Source: Nitrospira sp. ST-bin4
Lineage (GTDB): Bacteria > Nitrospirota > Nitrospiria > Nitrospirales > Nitrospiraceae
DNA length: 32,753 bases
Assembly (NCBI GenBank): GCA_002083565.1
Contig: MSXM01000011.1
Span: 1 to 32,753, forward strand
Reading direction: 5' to 3'
A program made the translations under genes and the position numbers. The notes beneath the pieces were generated by a model. The model had not been told where the DNA came from, ran no database searches, and saw only the letters and a program-made list of their open reading frames with translations. Positions within the stretch are counted from its first letter, which is position 1. Each line of letters begins with the position of its first letter. This document shows positions 30,748 to 32,753 of the stretch, in pieces.

Positions 30748-32148
30748 CTACACGGTTTCAAACGGAGAAGCAATGCCTTGGTAGGGGATGGCGCGAGCAG
30801 ACGCGGCAGTTGCTCCTGATCCGTCCGCCGGCTGTGTGGCTTCGAGCCAGGGGAGTGCGGTCAGCGTGTTCCAGCGGGCACAGCGCCTGCAGCGGCCGGA
30901 CCATTCGACGGACTCTTGCTGGCACTGCGTGCAGATGTAGGGAACGACGACGCGTTTTTTGAAGCTGAGCGCCTTTTTGAGTTCGATGATGGCCTGTTCG
31001 AATTGCTGCTTGCGCAAGAAGAGGTTGGCCATGATCTTGTGGTAATCGAGCAGATGGTCTTGTGGTCCTTCGATCGTTGAAAGAATATCGAAGGCTTCAT
31101 CGATCATTTCAAGACGGTAATAGAGCTTGCCCAGATAGAACTGCAGCACGGGATTTTGCGGGTCCTGCTGCAGCGCGTCCTGGTACACACGGATGATTTC
31201 GCCCGGCTCCCCCTGGTCCAGGAACAATTCTTCAAGCCGATGCAGGATAATCACGCTCCGCGTTCTGGTATAGACCTTCTTTAAGATTTCGACGGCATCT
31301 TTGGTCTTGCCTTCATGGATCAGGATTTCGCCGAGTCCGATATAGGCGGGCAGGAAGCTGCGGTCTTTTTTAATGGCGCCCCGGAAATAGCGGCGGGCTT
31401 TATCCGGGTGTCCACGTTCGAGCAGCTGGCGGCCGACCTCATACATGTACCCGATCAGCAACGCGTTCTCAGCCTCTTTTTCCTGATTCGGAAGATGGGC
31501 CTTGAGAAGGCGATGCTGGATTTCCAGCGCCTCGCTCCACCGCTCCAGGCGAATGTTCAGGTCCCGCTTGCGAATGAGTGCCGTCAAATTGTCCGGCTCA
31601 AGCTTCAGGATTTTTTGGAATGACTGGAGCGCTTCCTCATAGCGTTTCGCGCCTTCGAGATCTTTGCTCAATTCCAGCAGCACTTCGATATTGCGCTCGT
31701 CGACACGATGGGCATGCTGGTGCAACCGGATCGCTTCGGGGAAATTCTGCTCAGCTCGATAGATGTTCCCCAGCCATAGCAGGGAATCAGCCCGGTTGGG
31801 GTCGATGGCGAGGGCTTTCTCGAAGAGCGTAATCGCTTCCATCGTGCGTTTCGACATGAAGGCATGAGTTCCATCACGATGCAGTGTGTCGACTTTTTCT
31901 TTGCGGCGCACGAGCCGGTTGCTGCGCCAGTTTATGATCGCATGGGCCGTTTGCTGCAGGCCGACGACGAAGGTGACGAAGACCGCCCCGATGGCCATAG
32001 AGATCAGGACGAGCGTGACGGGGCTAAGTTCGAATTCAGCCGACGAACTTGTATGGATAAGGACTGTCCCCGGATTCAGTTCTCGGAAATAGCTGTAGAT
32101 GAAGACGCCGGCACTGACGAAGAAGATTGTGATGAGTAGTCTGAGCAT
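30748..32148 (-). CDS. lapB: LapB-type (YciM) LPS-assembly regulator with an N-terminal LapA-like membrane domain
   Basis: A protein of 466 residues. Two membrane segments lie in the first ~65 residues (LLITIFFVSAGVFIYSYFREL and PVTLVLISMAIGAVFVTFVVGL), the two-helix layout of LapA. They are followed by ~8 TPR units from residue ~90 to ~390 (HAFMSKRTMEAITLFEKALAIDPNRADSLLWLGNIYRAEQNFPEAI...) and a rubredoxin-like metal site YICTQCQQESVEWSGRCRRCARW near residue 415. In E. coli LapB and LapA are separate adjacent proteins; LapB helps FtsH degrade LpxC and so limits lipopolysaccharide synthesis. The gene starts 2 bases after the rsfS stop, so coupling is likely. Confidence 0.86.
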   Translation of the reverse strand: MLRLLITIFFVSAGVFIYSYFRELNPGTVLIHTSSSAEFELSPVTLVLISMAIGAVFVTFVVGLQQTAHAIINWRSNRLVRRKEKVDTLHRDGTHAFMSKRTMEAITLFEKALAIDPNRADSLLWLGNIYRAEQNFPEAIRLHQHAHRVDERNIEVLLELSKDLEGAKRYEEALQSFQKILKLEPDNLTALIRKRDLNIRLERWSEALEIQHRLLKAHLPNQEKEAENALLIGYMYEVGRQLLERGHPDKARRYFRGAIKKDRSFLPAYIGLGEILIHEGKTKDAVEILKKVYTRTRSVIILHRLEELFLDQGEPGEIIRVYQDALQQDPQNPVLQFYLGKLYYRLEMIDEAFDILSTIEGPQDHLLDYHKIMANLFLRKQQFEQAIIELKKALSFKKRVVVPYICTQCQQESVEWSGRCRRCARWNTLTALPWLEATQPADGSGATAASARAIPYQGIASPFETV

Positions 32149-32150
32149 GG

Positions 32151-32636
32151 CTAGACCGTTTTGTGCGCAGCCGCTTTCCGTACGACGATGCGCCGTTTAG
32201 GCGCGGCTACCGGAGCAGGTGCCTCCTCGGGAATCGGGAGCTGCGTTGCATCGCTCCATAGCCGTTCCAGGGCATAGTGCGATCGGGTATCCTGCCGGAA
32301 AATATGGGCAACGACATCGCCGAAGTCGAGCAACACCCACTGCCCCGATGACGTTCCTTCAATACTCAGCGGACGCTGGCCGCTGCGAGAAAGTGTGCCG
32401 TCGATATAGTCGGCAATCGCGCGCGTCTGCCGATCCGATTCAGCCGATCCGATCACCAGGTAATCGGCCACAGAGGTGAGCGGGGCGACATGCAGCACCT
32501 GGACATCGACGGCCTTCTTATCAAGCATCGCCTTGCCGATGGCGAGGGCGGTGGCCTTAGATGTTTGTGCGATCGCAATCCTCCTGATATAGGCGATGCT
32601 GAAGTATATAGGATTCGACAGGGGGCGGCAACACAT
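32151..32636 (-). CDS. rsfS: Ribosomal silencing factor RsfS
   Basis: The conserved core is ALAIGKAMLDKKAVDVQVLHVAPLTSVADYLVIGSAESDRQTRAIADYID ... SGQWVLLDFGDVVAHIFRQDTRSHYALERLWSDA, typical of RsfS (Iojap family). It binds ribosomal protein uL14 and keeps the 50S subunit from joining 30S in slow growth. The given start (ATG 32636) gives 161 residues but adds ~24 atypical residues inside nadD. The best ribosome site in the area, AGGAGG at 32580-32585, sits before an in-frame ATT (32579) and ATC (32573) but no ATG, so the true start may be non-canonical, giving about 140-142 residues. A C-terminal Pro/Ala/Arg tail follows the domain. Confidence 0.85.
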   Translation of the reverse strand: MCCRPLSNPIYFSIAYIRRIAIAQTSKATALAIGKAMLDKKAVDVQVLHVAPLTSVADYLVIGSAESDRQTRAIADYIDGTLSRSGQRPLSIEGTSSGQWVLLDFGDVVAHIFRQDTRSHYALERLWSDATQLPIPEEAPAPVAAPKRRIVVRKAAAHKTV

Positions 32637-32753
32637 TTGCCTGCGCCGTCCTTTGTCGGATCCGTTGTCGGATCTCAGACGAGGAAATAGAGCATGGCGG
32701 GATCGGGAGGCAGATGATGCCGCTGCAGGAGGGCATCGCAATATCCAATTGCG
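32557..32753 (-). CDS. nadD: Nicotinate-nucleotide adenylyltransferase, C-terminal end only
   Basis: The minus-strand frame ending in TAA at 32557 reads PIPPCSISSSEIRQRIRQRTAQANVLPPPVESYILQHRLYQED, matching the NadD C-terminus (usually MPxxxISSTxIRxRIRxGxSxxYLVPxxVxxYIxxHxLY). The rest of the gene lies beyond the window. NadD makes nicotinate adenine dinucleotide, a step in NAD synthesis. nadD-rsfS is a common neighbouring pair, and here the two frames overlap. Confidence 0.82.
   Translation of the reverse strand, partial: QLDIAMPSCSGIICLPIPPCSISSSEIRQRIRQRTAQANVLPPPVESYILQHRLYQEDCDRTNI
32603..32631 (-). promoter_or_regulatory. Possible internal promoter for rsfS within nadD
   Basis: On the minus strand TTGCCG (32626-32631) and TATACT (32603-32608) are separated by 17 bases, a good sigma-70 arrangement. 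Transcription would start about 10 bases before the AGGAGG at 32580-32585, downstream of the ATG at 32636. Confidence 0.4.

Overview
The window is a 32.75 kb, moderately GC-rich stretch of a Gram-negative bacterial chromosome. Evidence for a diderm envelope includes a TolC-type channel, a periplasmic adaptor, an AlgE-like outer-membrane barrel, lipoproteins and a LapB protein. The gene mix would fit Nitrospira or a relative in the phylum Nitrospirota, but that is an impression from protein style, not something a search has proved.

Layout. Bases 1-2226 (+) hold the end of a HlyD-type adaptor gene and a TolC-type channel, the periplasmic and outer-membrane parts of a tripartite exporter. Bases 2276-7158 (+) hold malQ and a two-component pair (membrane histidine kinase and sigma-54 NtrC-type regulator) whose reading frames overlap. 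Bases 7168-12473 (-) hold a lipoprotein, an Lrp/AsnC ligand-domain protein, a DpnII/MboI-type nuclease-fold protein that has lost catalytic residues, an unusual single-domain receiver, a calcium-site FG-GAP/UnbV lipoprotein and a small exported protein. A tRNA-Arg(CCT) gene lies at 12969-13045 (-).

From 13005 to 16677 there is a small genomic island bounded by 41-bp direct repeats of the 5' half of that tRNA. It carries a decayed tyrosine-integrase tail, a membrane protein, the 3' stump of a thermonuclease gene, an unknown 313-residue protein, a PIN-domain protein and an AbiU2-like HEPN protein. The three intact genes at 14109-16497 form a compact operon with two RNase folds and are the best candidate for an undescribed defence or toxin system.

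Next (-) comes a LexA-like S24 repressor with a perfect operator at its start codon, followed by two tiny genes with strong ribosome binding sites. A molybdate operon (-, 18133-23474) reads regulator, outer-membrane barrel, modA, modB, modC, behind a perfect 13-8-13 palindrome. This suggests a dedicated route for molybdate or a related oxyanion from the outer membrane to the cytoplasm.

The right third holds a secreted unknown protein and a J-domain protein fused to an inactive-looking ERCC4-type nuclease fold (+). Then come a trmL-like remnant, galE and trmL (-), a TPR secreted protein and a small membrane protein (+). The window closes with bioB, a LapA-like/LapB protein, rsfS and the end of nadD (-). 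Several start codons were moved from the longest open frame on the basis of ribosome binding sites, signal peptides or overlapping operators; each entry says so.
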